34,808 nt of DNA from Firmicutes bacterium UBA5559 (GTDB lineage: Bacteria > Bacillota > Clostridia > Peptostreptococcales > Anaerovoracaceae), in assembly GCA_002425705.1 (NCBI GenBank), contig DIMT01000017.1, forward strand, positions 1 through 34,808, read 5' to 3'. Below, piece after piece: positions 1 to 7,932 of the stretch; position 1 is the stretch's first letter; every line of letters begins with the position of its first letter. The translations under genes and the position numbers were made by a program. Below the pieces are notes generated by a model. That model ran no database searches. It was not told the DNA's origin and worked only from the letters and a program-made list of their open reading frames with translations.

Positions 1-1156
1 TTCCCATTCCGCCACCGATACAGAGAGTAGCCAGACCATACTTGGAATCTCTTTTAATCATTTCGTGGAGCAGAGTGACGAAGATTCGGCATCCGGATGC
101 TCCGATGGGATGGCCCAGAGCGATGGCTCCGCCATTGACGTTCAGTTTCGCCGGGTCGATTCCCAGATCTTTTCCTACTGCAACAGACTGGGCCGCGAAG
201 GCTTCGTTGGCTTCGATCAGGTCCATGTCATCGATGGTCAAACCAGCGATTTCCAGAGCTTTCCTGGAAGCGGGAACCGGTCCGATACCCATGATTTTCG
301 GATCAACCCCTGCAGAAGCATAGGATTTGATGGTGCAGAGAGGAGTCAGTCCCAGTTCATCGGCTTTTTCCTTAGACATCACGATGACGGCTGCTGCGGA
401 GTCGTTGATTCCGGACGCATTTCCTGCAGTAACCATGCCTCCTTCTTTTTTGAAGGCCGGTCTCAGCTTACCTAAAGATTCTACGGTCGTGCCAAACTTA
501 GGATATTCATCGGTATCAAAGACGATATCGCCTTTTTTGGAAGGGATGACTACGGGAACGATTTCATCCTTGAATCGGCCGGCAGTGACAGCAGCTTCTG
601 CCTTCTGCTGAGAATTGGCAGCAAACTCGTCCAGTTCTTCTCTGGTCAGTCCCCACTGTTCACAGATGTTTTCTGCGGTTACGCCCATGTGATAATTGTT
701 GTAGGCATCGGTCAGACCATCGTTGGTCATCATGTCAATCATTTTGGTGTCACCCATTCGGGCTCCCCATCGAGCTGCGGGCATAGCATAACTGGAAAGG
801 GACATGCTTTCAGTACCACCTGCCAGAATAACTTCAGCGTCTCCGGCACGGATGATGGAAGCAGCCAGTCCAATGGCCCGAAGACCGGAACCGCAGACTT
901 TATTAATGGTCATGGCAGGAACTTCCTTGGGAACACCGGCTGCAAAGGCTACCTGCCGGGCTACGTTCTGTCCCAGGCCTCCCTGGAGCACGTTACCCAT
1001 GAGCACTTCGTCGATGATGGCCGGATCGATTCCTGCCCGTTCAATGGCGCCCTTGCAGGCAATGCCACCCAGAGTTACAGCTTTGGTGTCCTTCAGAGTA
1101 CCGCCGAAACTTCCGATAGGGGTTCTGGCAGCACTTACGATTACTACATCTCTCAT
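1..1156 (-). CDS. thlA: Acetyl-CoA C-acetyltransferase (thiolase), 3' end outside window
   Basis: Biosynthetic-type thiolase that condenses two acetyl-CoA to acetoacetyl-CoA, or runs in reverse; cytoplasmic. The reading frame enters the window at base 2 and is open for 385 codons, so only roughly the last ten residues of a family-typical 390-odd are missing. It opens with MRDVVIVSAARTPIGSFGG. The nucleophilic Cys88 lies in NKVCGSG, the GHPIGASG histidine motif is near residue 348, and the second active-site Cys379 is in CIGGGMG just inside the edge. The start at 1156 has a strong AGGAGG site 6 nt upstream, and a promoter lies at 1209-1238. It is transcribed separately from the DUF2156 gene behind it. 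Substrate chain length cannot be read from sequence; acetyl-CoA is the usual assignment in clostridia. Confidence 0.95.
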   Translation of the reverse strand, partial: MRDVVIVSAARTPIGSFGGTLKDTKAVTLGGIACKGAIERAGIDPAIIDEVLMGNVLQGGLGQNVARQVAFAAGVPKEVPAMTINKVCGSGLRAIGLAASIIRAGDAEVILAGGTESMSLSSYAMPAARWGARMGDTKMIDMMTNDGLTDAYNNYHMGVTAENICEQWGLTREELDEFAANSQQKAEAAVTAGRFKDEIVPVVIPSKKGDIVFDTDEYPKFGTTVESLGKLRPAFKKEGGMVTAGNASGINDSAAAVIVMSKEKADELGLTPLCTIKSYASAGVDPKIMGIGPVPASRKALEIAGLTIDDMDLIEANEAFAAQSVAVGKDLGIDPAKLNVNGGAIALGHPIGASGCRIFVTLLHEMIKRDSKYGLATLCIGGGMG

Positions 1157-1208
1157 TGTTTTCCTCCTGACAAATATACAAAATTACAAGCGGATAGAAT
1201 ATGGGGAT

Positions 1209-1238
1209 ATTATACACTACACTTTAAAAAGTTGTAAA
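1209..1238 (-). promoter_or_regulatory. Promoter of the thiolase gene
   Basis: On the minus strand, TTTACA (1238-1233) and TATAAT (1214-1209) are separated by 18 bp, with about 50 nt from the -10 box to the thiolase start. The pair fits sigma-A consensus at 11 of 12 positions. It lies in the 121-bp gap after the DUF2156 gene and makes the thiolase independently transcribed. Confidence 0.7.
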
Positions 1239-1277
1239 GAAGACTTCCTTCAATTCCTTTAAGTCGCAGTATTCCAA

Positions 1278-2246
1278 TTATTCAGAATTTTTTCCGAGGG
1301 TTCTTTGATAGTCCTCCCGGAACAGAGCAATATGGCTTTCCTCCAGCCAGACCGGCTTATAGGAAAGCTTGGCTTTTCTCAGGTTGAGGATGTCCATGTC
1401 CTCTTCCCTGTTCACCAGGGTGATGTGCTCCGGCAGGTGGCGGCAAAATTCGTTGTTGATGGCCTGATAAAGACCCCTGTATTCAATGTTGGCCTTTTCC
1501 ACATGGACGGCAACCGTGTTGGCATTGATCTGGCCACCTACGCTGATGGCTTCGATTTTTCCGTCGATGAGAATGGCTCCCGTCAGGTAACCCACTTCTT
1601 CCAAGTTATTGAAGACATAGGACATAGCCCGTTCCTCCATCTTGAGCAGTTTCCGTTCGTGTTCCGAGGGAAGATTTTTCCGCTCGTTGAACTCCCGGAT
1701 GAAGGTCATCGCCTGATCCACCATATTAGGCTTCAGTTCGGTGTACTCATAGCTGTAATGGTTGAGGAAGTAGTTGAGATGATTTTTCTTGCTGTGCAGG
1801 TCCCTGCCCTTTAAGTCAATAAGGCTCTGCTTGCTGTAAACGTAGTCGTAATTTGGCCGGTCATCCAGGTAGACCATTTGCCCGGGGCAAGCCGCTTCTA
1901 CAATGGGAATAAAGTGGCGGGGCATCAGCCGTATGCCAAATTCAAAACCCTTGGCTTCAAATATCTTTTTCGCCTCATATAGAGTTCGGCGCAGGCTTTC
2001 GGGATCATAGGTGCCGGTTTTGGTCAGAGGCGGAAAAAGGAAAGGTTCTGTTTTGTCCACTTCCAGATGGCTGAGGCCGGAAATGCACAGATAATCACCG
2101 ATCTTCTGCCAGCAGAATTTGTTGATATCCCGCCACATGAACAGGGAAGTGAAGGACAGGCCGGAGGTGTTGTAATCGAATCCGTGGAGATATTCTTCCA
2201 GCAGGGGCCTGGCTTCTAAGGAGATTTGGTTTTCGAACATCTGCAT
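1278..2246 (-). CDS. DUF2156 (phosphatidylglycerol lysyltransferase C-terminal-like) protein
   Basis: 322 aa soluble protein of the DUF2156 family, which has a duplicated GNAT acyltransferase fold related to the aminoacyl-transferring domain of MprF. No membrane helices are visible, so this is the free-standing cytosolic form. The opening segment (FENQISLEARPLLEEYL, then a WRDINKFCW stretch) and the C-terminal RKAKLSYKPVWLEES are what I recognise for this family. The biochemical role of the stand-alone form is not established; an aminoacyl-tRNA or acyl-CoA donor would be an inference. It is the last gene of the operon beginning at 5585, with a 5-nt gap to the upstream hydrolase gene. ATG at 2246 and ATG at 2240 are both possible starts, and neither has a convincing Shine-Dalgarno, so translational coupling is likely. 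Confidence 0.8.
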   Translation of the reverse strand: MQMFENQISLEARPLLEEYLHGFDYNTSGLSFTSLFMWRDINKFCWQKIGDYLCISGLSHLEVDKTEPFLFPPLTKTGTYDPESLRRTLYEAKKIFEAKGFEFGIRLMPRHFIPIVEAACPGQMVYLDDRPNYDYVYSKQSLIDLKGRDLHSKKNHLNYFLNHYSYEYTELKPNMVDQAMTFIREFNERKNLPSEHERKLLKMEERAMSYVFNNLEEVGYLTGAILIDGKIEAISVGGQINANTVAVHVEKANIEYRGLYQAINNEFCRHLPEHITLVNREEDMDILNLRKAKLSYKPVWLEESHIALFREDYQRTLGKNSE

Positions 2247-2251
2247 GGGTT

Positions 2252-2806
2252 TTATTTGACTATAGCAGAAATCTGCTTGAACCCTTCTTCCCTTGCTCCA
2301 CCCACAAGTTCAAATAATACGGCCTCGTAGGTCGTTGCTACCGCTCCGGCTTCACAGATCCGCCGCTGAGCATACTTTTTATCATTATTGTCCCGGGAAG
2401 AGACGGCATCCACTACCAGAAAAACCTGGTATCCGGCTTCCAGCAGATCCAAAGCCGTCTGCTGAACGCACACGTGGGCCTCTACGCCGGTTAGTACGAT
2501 GGTTTTTTTGTCCAGAGCTTCCAGGGCTTTGACGAATTCCGGTTCACCCATGGCACTGAAGCTGGTCTTTTCGATGGGAGCATAGGCATCGCCCAGGGCT
2601 TCCCTCAGAGATTCCACCGTAGTGCCCAAACCCTTGGTGTATTGTTGAGTCAGCAGGACCGGCAATCCAAGAACTTTCCATCCCTCTGCCAGTTTCTGAA
2701 TGGTTTCTTCCACATCCTTTTGGTTCTTCATGGCCGGCATCAGTCTTTCCTGAAAATCGATGGCCACCAGAACCGAATCCTCTTTTTTGATTTTTGGTAC
2801 GGTCAT
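2252..2806 (-). CDS. Isochorismatase-family cysteine hydrolase
   Basis: 184 aa alpha/beta hydrolase of the isochorismatase (cysteine hydrolase) superfamily, close to the YcaC-like subgroup. The catalytic triad can be placed at Asp17 (VAIDFQERLM), Lys80 (IEKTSFS) and Cys113 (GVEAHVCVQQT), with the usual cis-peptide region before the cysteine. The metal-binding D-x-H...H pattern of nicotinamidases is absent (LLTQQYTKGLG occupies that place), so nicotinamidase activity is not supported despite the Sir2 gene nearby. The start codon overlaps the surE stop as TAATG, so translation is coupled. The substrate is unknown. Confidence 0.85.
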   Translation of the reverse strand: MTVPKIKKEDSVLVAIDFQERLMPAMKNQKDVEETIQKLAEGWKVLGLPVLLTQQYTKGLGTTVESLREALGDAYAPIEKTSFSAMGEPEFVKALEALDKKTIVLTGVEAHVCVQQTALDLLEAGYQVFLVVDAVSSRDNNDKKYAQRRICEAGAVATTYEAVLFELVGGAREEGFKQISAIVK

Positions 2807-3570
2807 TATTCAATCCCCCATTTCTTGATATCTTCGATCAGCCGATGGCTGGTTAAGTCGTAATGCAACGGTGTGATGGAGGCGTAACCCTCCTGCATGG
2901 TCCGGACATCGATATCCTCTGGCAACTCGGGATAAAACACGGGAATCCCGGAATACCAGTATTCCTTGTGTCCTTCTTCGTTGTGCCTTTCGCTGAACCA
3001 GTTCTCATATTCCCTCTTTCCCAGCCGGGTAAATTTCAGCCCTTTGATTTCATCTACCGGCAGATCCGGTACATTCAGATTGAGCACCGTGTTGCTGTCC
3101 AGCCTGCCGTAGGCAGACTTGAGGGTTTTGAGAGCAAGTTCACAAGCATATTCAAAATGCTTGGGGAAATGATCATTTACCGAAACCGCCACCGAAGGGA
3201 TACCGTTGAAGGCCCCTTCTATGGCAGCGGAAACCGTGCCGGAATAAAGGGTATCCGTACCCAGATTTCCTCCATGATTGATTCCGGAAAACACCATGTC
3301 GATGGAAACCCCCTGATTCTGAAGAAGATTGAGTCCCAGTTTCACGCAATCCGCCGGGGTCCCTTCAATTTCCAGAGCATAAGCCGCATGATCAAAGGCT
3401 ACCTCCCTGGTCCTCATGGGGCTTCCGATGCTGATGCTGTGGCCGCTGGCGCTTCTCTGGATGTGAGGAGCACACACAAATATCTCCGCTTCCGCAGAAA
3501 GGGCTTTCACCAGCCGGTAAATTCCTTCCGCCCGGATTCCGTCATCATTTGCAACTAATACTTTTAACAT
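2806..3570 (-). CDS. surE: 5'/3'-nucleotidase SurE
   Basis: 254 aa, the normal SurE length. It dephosphorylates nucleoside 5'- and 3'-monophosphates in the cytoplasm using a divalent metal. The metal ligands are visible as Asp9-Asp10 (VANDDG), Ser40 (QRSASGHSIS) and Asn98 (GINHGGN), and the GTDTLYSGTVSAA block is characteristic. It sits between the Sir2 gene (18-nt gap) and the cysteine hydrolase (1-nt overlap) in the same transcript. Many surE genes sit with pcm or rpoS in proteobacteria; this context is different. The start at 3570 is preceded by AAGGAATT, a moderate ribosome binding site. Confidence 0.95.
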   Translation of the reverse strand: MLKVLVANDDGIRAEGIYRLVKALSAEAEIFVCAPHIQRSASGHSISIGSPMRTREVAFDHAAYALEIEGTPADCVKLGLNLLQNQGVSIDMVFSGINHGGNLGTDTLYSGTVSAAIEGAFNGIPSVAVSVNDHFPKHFEYACELALKTLKSAYGRLDSNTVLNLNVPDLPVDEIKGLKFTRLGKREYENWFSERHNEEGHKEYWYSGIPVFYPELPEDIDVRTMQEGYASITPLHYDLTSHRLIEDIKKWGIE

Positions 3571-3588
3571 TTATTCTAATTCCTTCCG

Positions 3589-4353
3589 TCAATCGTCCTT
3601 TTGGATTATACCACCCAAGTGATCATTCAAAACAGAAAAGACCTCACCGATCTTTTCATTGAGGACCAGCGTTGCTCCGCTGTCATAAGGGGTGGGAGAC
3701 TTGTTGATCAGCACAAGTTCCTTTCCGGAAAAATATCGGAGCAGTCCGGCAGCCGGGTAGACCACCAGGGAAGTCCCTCCAACCAGCAGGACTTCCGCTT
3801 CCCGGATCAGTCGGATGGAGTTTTCCAGTACTTCTTCATCCAGCGCTTCCTCATAGAGAACCACGTCCGGCTTGATTATCCCCCCACAAAGCCGACATTT
3901 CGGCACCGTTTCTGAGAATGTCATTGTGTACTCCAAGCTGTGAGGTTCGCCGCACCGGGTACAGAAATTCCGATGGACGGATCCATGGAGCTCCCGGACC
4001 ACCTGGCTTCCAGCCATCTGGTGGAGCCCGTCGATATTTTGAGTAATGACGCCCTTCAGCTTTCCTTCTTGTTCCATGGCTGCCAGACCCCGGTGAGCCG
4101 GATTGGGCCGGGCTTCCGGATGGAGGATATTTTCCCGGTAATAATGGTAAAACTCCTCTGGCCTTGCCATGAAAAAGCTATGGGAAAGCATCTGTTCCGG
4201 GGAATAGCCGTAGTGCTCCTTTGCATAATAAAGCCCCGACTCCGATCGGAAGTCGGGGATTCCGCTTTCAGTTGAAACACCGGCGCCTCCAAAGAAGAGA
4301 ATGTTTTGATGTTTTTCAATAATTGACTTCAGTTTCTGAATACTATCCTTCAT
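3589..4353 (-). CDS. cobB: NAD-dependent protein deacylase, Sir2 family
   Basis: 254 aa sirtuin that removes acyl groups from lysines while consuming NAD and releasing nicotinamide. Counted from the start chosen here, the NAD-binding GAGVSTESGIPDFRS lies at residues 23-37, QNIDGLH at 105-111, catalytic His123 is in ELHGS, and a structural zinc knuckle is formed by Cys131, Cys134, Cys153 and Cys156. The frame is open further upstream to 4395, but the ATG at 4353 has an AGGAGG site 9 nt away and gives the usual family N terminus, so it is preferred. Second gene of the operon, 26 nt after the aminotransferase. Confidence 0.93.
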   Translation of the reverse strand: MKDSIQKLKSIIEKHQNILFFGGAGVSTESGIPDFRSESGLYYAKEHYGYSPEQMLSHSFFMARPEEFYHYYRENILHPEARPNPAHRGLAAMEQEGKLKGVITQNIDGLHQMAGSQVVRELHGSVHRNFCTRCGEPHSLEYTMTFSETVPKCRLCGGIIKPDVVLYEEALDEEVLENSIRLIREAEVLLVGGTSLVVYPAAGLLRYFSGKELVLINKSPTPYDSGATLVLNEKIGEVFSVLNDHLGGIIQKDD

Positions 4354-4379
4354 CCCGGGTTTCCTCCTGTTCCATCCAA

Positions 4380-5585
4380 TCAGAGAGGCCGGCATTCATC
4401 CAGGTATTTCCGGATCACACCTCCGAGGATTTTGACGCCCCTTTGGATGGCTTCCTCGCTTGGGGTTGAAAAATTCATCCGGAAGGTTCCGGATACCAGC
4501 TTTGCATCAATTTCAAACACCCGGCCAGGAACGATGGAAACCTTGGCCTCCCCGGATCGCCGGCACAGTTCCAGCGCGTCATACCCCTCCGGCAGGCTGC
4601 ACCACAGGAAAAGCCCTCCCTGGGGTTTGTGAAAGATTACTTCCGCCGGGAAATGTTCCCGGATCGCCCCGGCCATCAGATCCAGCTTGTGTTTATACAG
4701 CTTCCGAACTTCCTGGACATGATCGTCCAGATTGTAACGTTTCAGGTACTCGGCTGCCAGAATCATAAAAAACTGATTGGTATGAACATCGGATACCTGC
4801 TTGGCAATGACCATCTTGGCGATCAGGTCCTTGTGGGCTGAAACGAAGCCCATCCGGATCCCGGGGGCCAGGACCTTGGAATAGGATCCAACATAAATGA
4901 CCCGGCCTTCCTCGTCCAGGCTTTTGATGGGAGCCACGTCTTCTCCCTCATAGCGGAGATCTCCATAAGGATTGTCCTCTACGATGAGGAAATCATATTT
5001 TTTTGCAATCTCCAGTACCGCCTTTCGCCGCTCCAGAGTCATGGTCCTCCCGGAAGGGTTCTGGAAGGTGGGGATGGTATACAGGAACCGAACCTTCGGA
5101 TCCGATGCAGCTATGGCTTCCAGGGCTTCCGGCAGGATTCCCTCCTCATCCATCTCGACCCCCCGAAGCTTCAGGCCATAGGACCGGAAGGCATTCATGG
5201 ATCCGATAAAGCTGGGGTTCTCACAGATGACGGTGTCTCCTTCATTGGTCAGGATTTTGGTGGATAGCTCCATCCCCTGCTGGCCGCCGGAAACGATGAT
5301 CAGCTGGTCGAAATCCCGACCGATGCCATACCGGTTTTTAAGCCGTTCCTCGCTGAGCCGCCGCAATTCAGGATACCCTTCCGAGATGCCATACTGGAGG
5401 GCTTTAGCTCCCTGTTCCTGGAAAATGGAAGCGGAAATTTCTGCCATTTCATGAATAGGAAAACTTTCCGGTGCCGGATTTCCGGCAGAAAAGGCAATGA
5501 CCTCCGGATCCTGAGCTACCTTGAGAAGCTCCCGGATGGCCGATGATTCCATGCCCTGCATTCGATCTGCAAATGTATAGTTCAT
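4380..5585 (-). CDS. PLP-dependent class I aminotransferase (2-aminoadipate/aromatic type)
   Basis: 401 aa fold-type I aminotransferase of the LysN/AAD branch (aminotransferase domain without a regulator domain). Seen are the N-terminal FSAGNPAPESFP, the IPTFQNPSG cofactor/substrate motif, VEDNPYGDLRY carrying the PLP-contacting Asp and Tyr, and SYSKVLAPGIRMGF carrying the Schiff-base Lys. Family members use 2-aminoadipate, branched-chain or aromatic amino acids with 2-oxoglutarate; the specificity here is not determined. The frame extends to 5654, but ATG 5585 has an AGAGGA site, gives the family N terminus, and lies downstream of the promoter at 5619-5647, so longer starts would be outside the transcript. 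First gene of a five-gene minus-strand operon. Confidence 0.9.
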   Translation of the reverse strand: MNYTFADRMQGMESSAIRELLKVAQDPEVIAFSAGNPAPESFPIHEMAEISASIFQEQGAKALQYGISEGYPELRRLSEERLKNRYGIGRDFDQLIIVSGGQQGMELSTKILTNEGDTVICENPSFIGSMNAFRSYGLKLRGVEMDEEGILPEALEAIAASDPKVRFLYTIPTFQNPSGRTMTLERRKAVLEIAKKYDFLIVEDNPYGDLRYEGEDVAPIKSLDEEGRVIYVGSYSKVLAPGIRMGFVSAHKDLIAKMVIAKQVSDVHTNQFFMILAAEYLKRYNLDDHVQEVRKLYKHKLDLMAGAIREHFPAEVIFHKPQGGLFLWCSLPEGYDALELCRRSGEAKVSIVPGRVFEIDAKLVSGTFRMNFSTPSEEAIQRGVKILGGVIRKYLDECRPL

Positions 5586-5618
5586 ATTGGTTCCTCTTTT
5601 CCTGAAATTCTTCCTGAT

Positions 5619-5647
5619 AGTATACCACGAACCGGGTGTTTTTTCAA
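5619..5647 (-). promoter_or_regulatory. Promoter of the aminotransferase-sir2-surE operon
   Basis: Minus-strand TTGAAA (5647-5642), 17-bp spacer, TATACT (5624-5619). It starts immediately after the stop codon of the DUF4130 gene (5651) and about 34 nt before the aminotransferase ATG. No terminator separates it from the repair genes upstream, so some read-through is possible. Confidence 0.7.
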
Positions 5648-5650
5648 CGG

Positions 5651-6400
5651 TCAAACTCGGTCAAACTCCGTCAGATTCTTCCAGTAACGGCTTGGCATGA
5701 AGTTTCTCTGGCACCTGGGATTGGTTCGCTCCCGAATGGCAATGGTCTGAAAATAGAGACGCCACAGATCTTGGATTTCTTCTTCCCTGCATACGGTCTT
5801 TCCCAGCATCCGGAGCTGCTCCTGATCAACCGCCTGAAGGATCCAGCTGCCTCGGTTTCCGATGAGCGCCTTGTCCCGGTTCTGATCATGAATGACGAAC
5901 AATTCCGACCCGAGGCGCTTACAAAAATGATTGCCCAGGAACTCCAGGATATCATGGTCCGGCTGAATACCGCTGTAAAGCACTCCCTGCTCCAGGGCAG
6001 AGAATCGCACCAGACCCAGGAAGCGATGAACTTCCATGCTGACCTTCCCCTCCAGCAGTTCGATTCTCCGTACTACGGGATCTCCGTGGAAAGAGCTGAC
6101 TTTTCCTCCCATCCGGAATCCCAGCAGGATGTAACGCAGAAGGTCCATTTCCTTGCCTTCTTCTGAGCTGGCAAATCCCCGGTAAATCCGTTTCAGATCA
6201 AAGGAGGACATCTTCTTTTCAATGGCCTCATAAACCTTTCGGACTTTATCTTCCTCCGTGATCAGGAGAGTGACCGGATCCAGGAGACGGATCTGTTCCG
6301 GTTCCCGGGAAAGGATCTCCGTTGCAGGGCCTTGATAGTAATGGGCATGAACACAGGTCAGGAACCCTTCGAAGGTTCCGTCATAGCGATAGACGGCCAT
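5651..6400 (-). CDS. DUF4130 / TIGR03915-type putative DNA repair protein
   Basis: 249 aa protein recognised as the free-standing DUF4130 family that accompanies a radical SAM DNA repair/modification protein. The same domain is known fused to UdgX-type uracil-DNA glycosylases in other bacteria. Visible family marks are YDGTFEGFLTCVHAHY at the start, a central LEGKVSMEVHRFLGLVRF, the FVIHDQNRDKALI stretch, and the C-terminal MPSRYWKNLTEF. No catalytic residues are established for the family. Its first 43 nt overlap the end of the upstream radical SAM gene, so the two are translationally coupled and probably act together on damaged or modified bases. The ATG at 6400 has a GGGAGGGG site inside that gene. 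Confidence 0.87.
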   Translation of the reverse strand: MAVYRYDGTFEGFLTCVHAHYYQGPATEILSREPEQIRLLDPVTLLITEEDKVRKVYEAIEKKMSSFDLKRIYRGFASSEEGKEMDLLRYILLGFRMGGKVSSFHGDPVVRRIELLEGKVSMEVHRFLGLVRFSALEQGVLYSGIQPDHDILEFLGNHFCKRLGSELFVIHDQNRDKALIGNRGSWILQAVDQEQLRMLGKTVCREEEIQDLWRLYFQTIAIRERTNPRCQRNFMPSRYWKNLTEFDRV

Positions 6401-7773
6401 GCTCGCCCCTCCCTTCCCGTTTCATAACTCTCCGGAATCCAGTTGCCGGAACCAGAAAACAGGGAGAGTTGCTGCTGATCCTCTCCACCGGTGAGTCGGT
6501 ACCGAAGTCTTTCTTCCATCAGAATCTGGCCTCGGATGGTGTTTTCCACCAGGTCTTTTCCTCCATAATACTTTCCCTGACAGGTCAGGAAATACTTGGC
6601 CCGCTTCATGACGACCCCCATCCGCTTCAGATCCTCTGCCTTAACGGAGGCAACCCTGCGCTGGCGAAGGATCCGTCGAGCTGATACCTCCCCTACGCCC
6701 GGAATCCGAAGCAGTTCCTCCAGAGAGGCTTTGTTCACTTCAATTGGAAAATGTTCCAGATGCCTCAGGGCCCAGGCTGCCTTCGGGTCCATTTCCAGTT
6801 CCAGGTCCGGATGCTCCGAAGGCAGGATCTCTTCTGCGGTAAAACCGTAGAACCGGAGCAACCAGTCCGCCTGATAGAGCCGGTGCTCCCGCATCAGGGG
6901 AGGAGCGGTCAGGGCAGAAGGCAGAAGGCTGGAAGAAGAAACAGGGATATAGGCGCTGTAATAGACCCGCTTCATGACAAAGCGGTGATAGAGTTTTTCA
7001 CTGGTATGGATGATCTGCTGATCTGTTTCCCCGGTTGCTCCGATGATCATCTGGGTAGTCTGTCCCGCCGGAGCGAACCGGCGCCGGCTTCCGGAAAGGT
7101 CTAAAGCGGTGGTCTGGCTGACGGAGGGATCCATCAGGGGATGCATGTGGCCTGGAGCTTTCAGGGTCTTCTGTTCCATCATGGTGTTGGTAATCTGATT
7201 CATGGGCTTCAAGATACTCTGAAGCTGCTTTTGAGGGGCAAGCCGTTTCAGGCCCTCTTCCGTGGGCAGTTCGATGTTGATGCTGAGCCGGTCTGCCCGA
7301 AGGCCGATCTGATGAATAAGCTCTGCCGACATGCCGGGAATCAGCTTGGCATGGATGTATCCTGCAAAGCCGTACTGATTGCGGAGAAGATCCAGACAGG
7401 CCAGGATCCGCTCACCCGTATGGTCTGGAGAGACTTCCACTGCAGAACTGATGAACAGTCCTTCAATGTAATTTCTCCGATAAAACTCCATGGTCAGCCG
7501 GGCCAGTTCCTCCGGTTCAAAGGAAGCCCGCTCCGTCTGGGCGCTCCGGCGATTGACGCAGTAGGCACAATCGTAAACACAGTTGTTGGTGAACAGGATT
7601 TTAAGCAGGGAGATGCAGCGTCCGTCCGCCGACCAACTGTGGCAGATTCCGGCCATGTGGGTACTGCCCATCTTTCCTGTTCCCTCCCCGGAGGATCCGC
7701 TGGAAGAGCAGGATACATCAAATTTGGCACTGTCCGCCAGGATTTTCAGTTTATTCATCAGGTTTTCTGCCAT
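6358..7773 (-). CDS. Radical SAM DNA modification/repair protein (TIGR03916 type) with helix-hairpin-helix
   Basis: 471 aa protein related to the putative DNA modification/repair radical SAM family. The [4Fe-4S] ligands of the radical SAM core are Cys65, Cys69 and Cys72 (NNCVYDCAYC, CX3CX2C), preceded by the family-specific GICHSW...GRCISLLKIL containing Cys44 and Cys53. A helix-hairpin-helix DNA-binding motif (LLRIPGVGEVSARRILRQRR) lies near residues 350-370, so the protein is expected to act on DNA. The reaction is unknown; generating a radical to repair or modify a base is inference. ATG 7773 has GGGAGG 8 nt upstream. A LexA-like box overlaps the probable transcription start, suggesting SOS control. 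The pair is common in Firmicutes and other anaerobes. Confidence 0.9.
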   Translation of the reverse strand: MAENLMNKLKILADSAKFDVSCSSSGSSGEGTGKMGSTHMAGICHSWSADGRCISLLKILFTNNCVYDCAYCVNRRSAQTERASFEPEELARLTMEFYRRNYIEGLFISSAVEVSPDHTGERILACLDLLRNQYGFAGYIHAKLIPGMSAELIHQIGLRADRLSINIELPTEEGLKRLAPQKQLQSILKPMNQITNTMMEQKTLKAPGHMHPLMDPSVSQTTALDLSGSRRRFAPAGQTTQMIIGATGETDQQIIHTSEKLYHRFVMKRVYYSAYIPVSSSSLLPSALTAPPLMREHRLYQADWLLRFYGFTAEEILPSEHPDLELEMDPKAAWALRHLEHFPIEVNKASLEELLRIPGVGEVSARRILRQRRVASVKAEDLKRMGVVMKRAKYFLTCQGKYYGGKDLVENTIRGQILMEERLRYRLTGGEDQQQLSLFSGSGNWIPESYETGREGRAWPSIAMTEPSKGS

Positions 7774-7792
7774 AGCCCACGCCTCCCAATCA

Positions 7793-7804
7793 GAACATTT
7801 GTTC
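7793..7804 (-). promoter_or_regulatory. LexA (DinR)-like SOS box
   Basis: Read on the minus strand this is GAACAAATGTTC, an exact fit to the core of the Gram-positive LexA consensus GAACRNRYGTTC. Its near edge is 4 nt downstream of the TATAAT box at 7814-7809, so bound LexA would cover the transcription start of the radical SAM/DUF4130 operon. The outer C and G of the full consensus (CGAAC...GTTCG) are not present here (A and T instead), which lowers confidence slightly. Confidence 0.65.
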
Positions 7805-7808
7805 TTTC

Positions 7809-7837
7809 ATTATATCCCTTAACCCCTGTGTGTACAA
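7809..7837 (-). promoter_or_regulatory. Promoter of the radical SAM-DUF4130 operon
   Basis: Minus-strand TTGTAC (7837-7832), 17-bp spacer, consensus TATAAT (7814-7809). The weak -35 and perfect -10, overlapped by the SOS box, are typical of an inducible promoter. The leader to the ATG at 7773 is about 30 nt. Confidence 0.65.
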
Positions 7838-7863
7838 GGCTTTTTCTCTTTCTTTATTCGGTG

Positions 7864-7892
7864 TTGTACTGTTTTTTTCCGGGGTTTATAAT
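7864..7892 (+). promoter_or_regulatory. Promoter of the patatin-ktrB operon
   Basis: TTGTAC (7864-7869), 17-bp spacer, TATAAT (7887-7892). It fires away from the LexA-boxed promoter; the two -35 boxes are 26 bp apart. Interestingly both use the identical TTGTAC/TATAAT pair with the same spacing. Confidence 0.68.
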
Positions 7893-7897
7893 AGAGT

Positions 7898-7915
7898 CAG
7901 CGGGGAGCCCCGCTG
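7898..7915 (+). other. Leader hairpin before the patatin gene
   Basis: CAGCGGGG and CCCCGCTG form a perfect 8-bp, mostly GC stem around a 2-nt centre. It begins within a few bases of the predicted transcription start and ends 1 nt before the ribosome binding site region (GAGAGGAGAAAGG). There is no T-tract, so it is not a terminator. A 5' stabilising stem or translation modulator is the likely role. Confidence 0.5.
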
Positions 7916-7932
7916 AGAGGAGAAAGGGCAAG

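Noticed and set aside
2252..2806. The cysteine hydrolase as a nicotinamidase partner of Sir2
   Set aside because: The metal-binding Asp/His residues of PncA-type enzymes are missing; only the shared Asp-Lys-Cys triad is present.
7141..7932. A plus-strand open frame continuous with the patatin gene, adding about 264 codons upstream
   Set aside because: It is antisense to the radical SAM gene, lies before the patatin promoter, and the family N terminus begins exactly at ATG 7933 with a good ribosome binding site.
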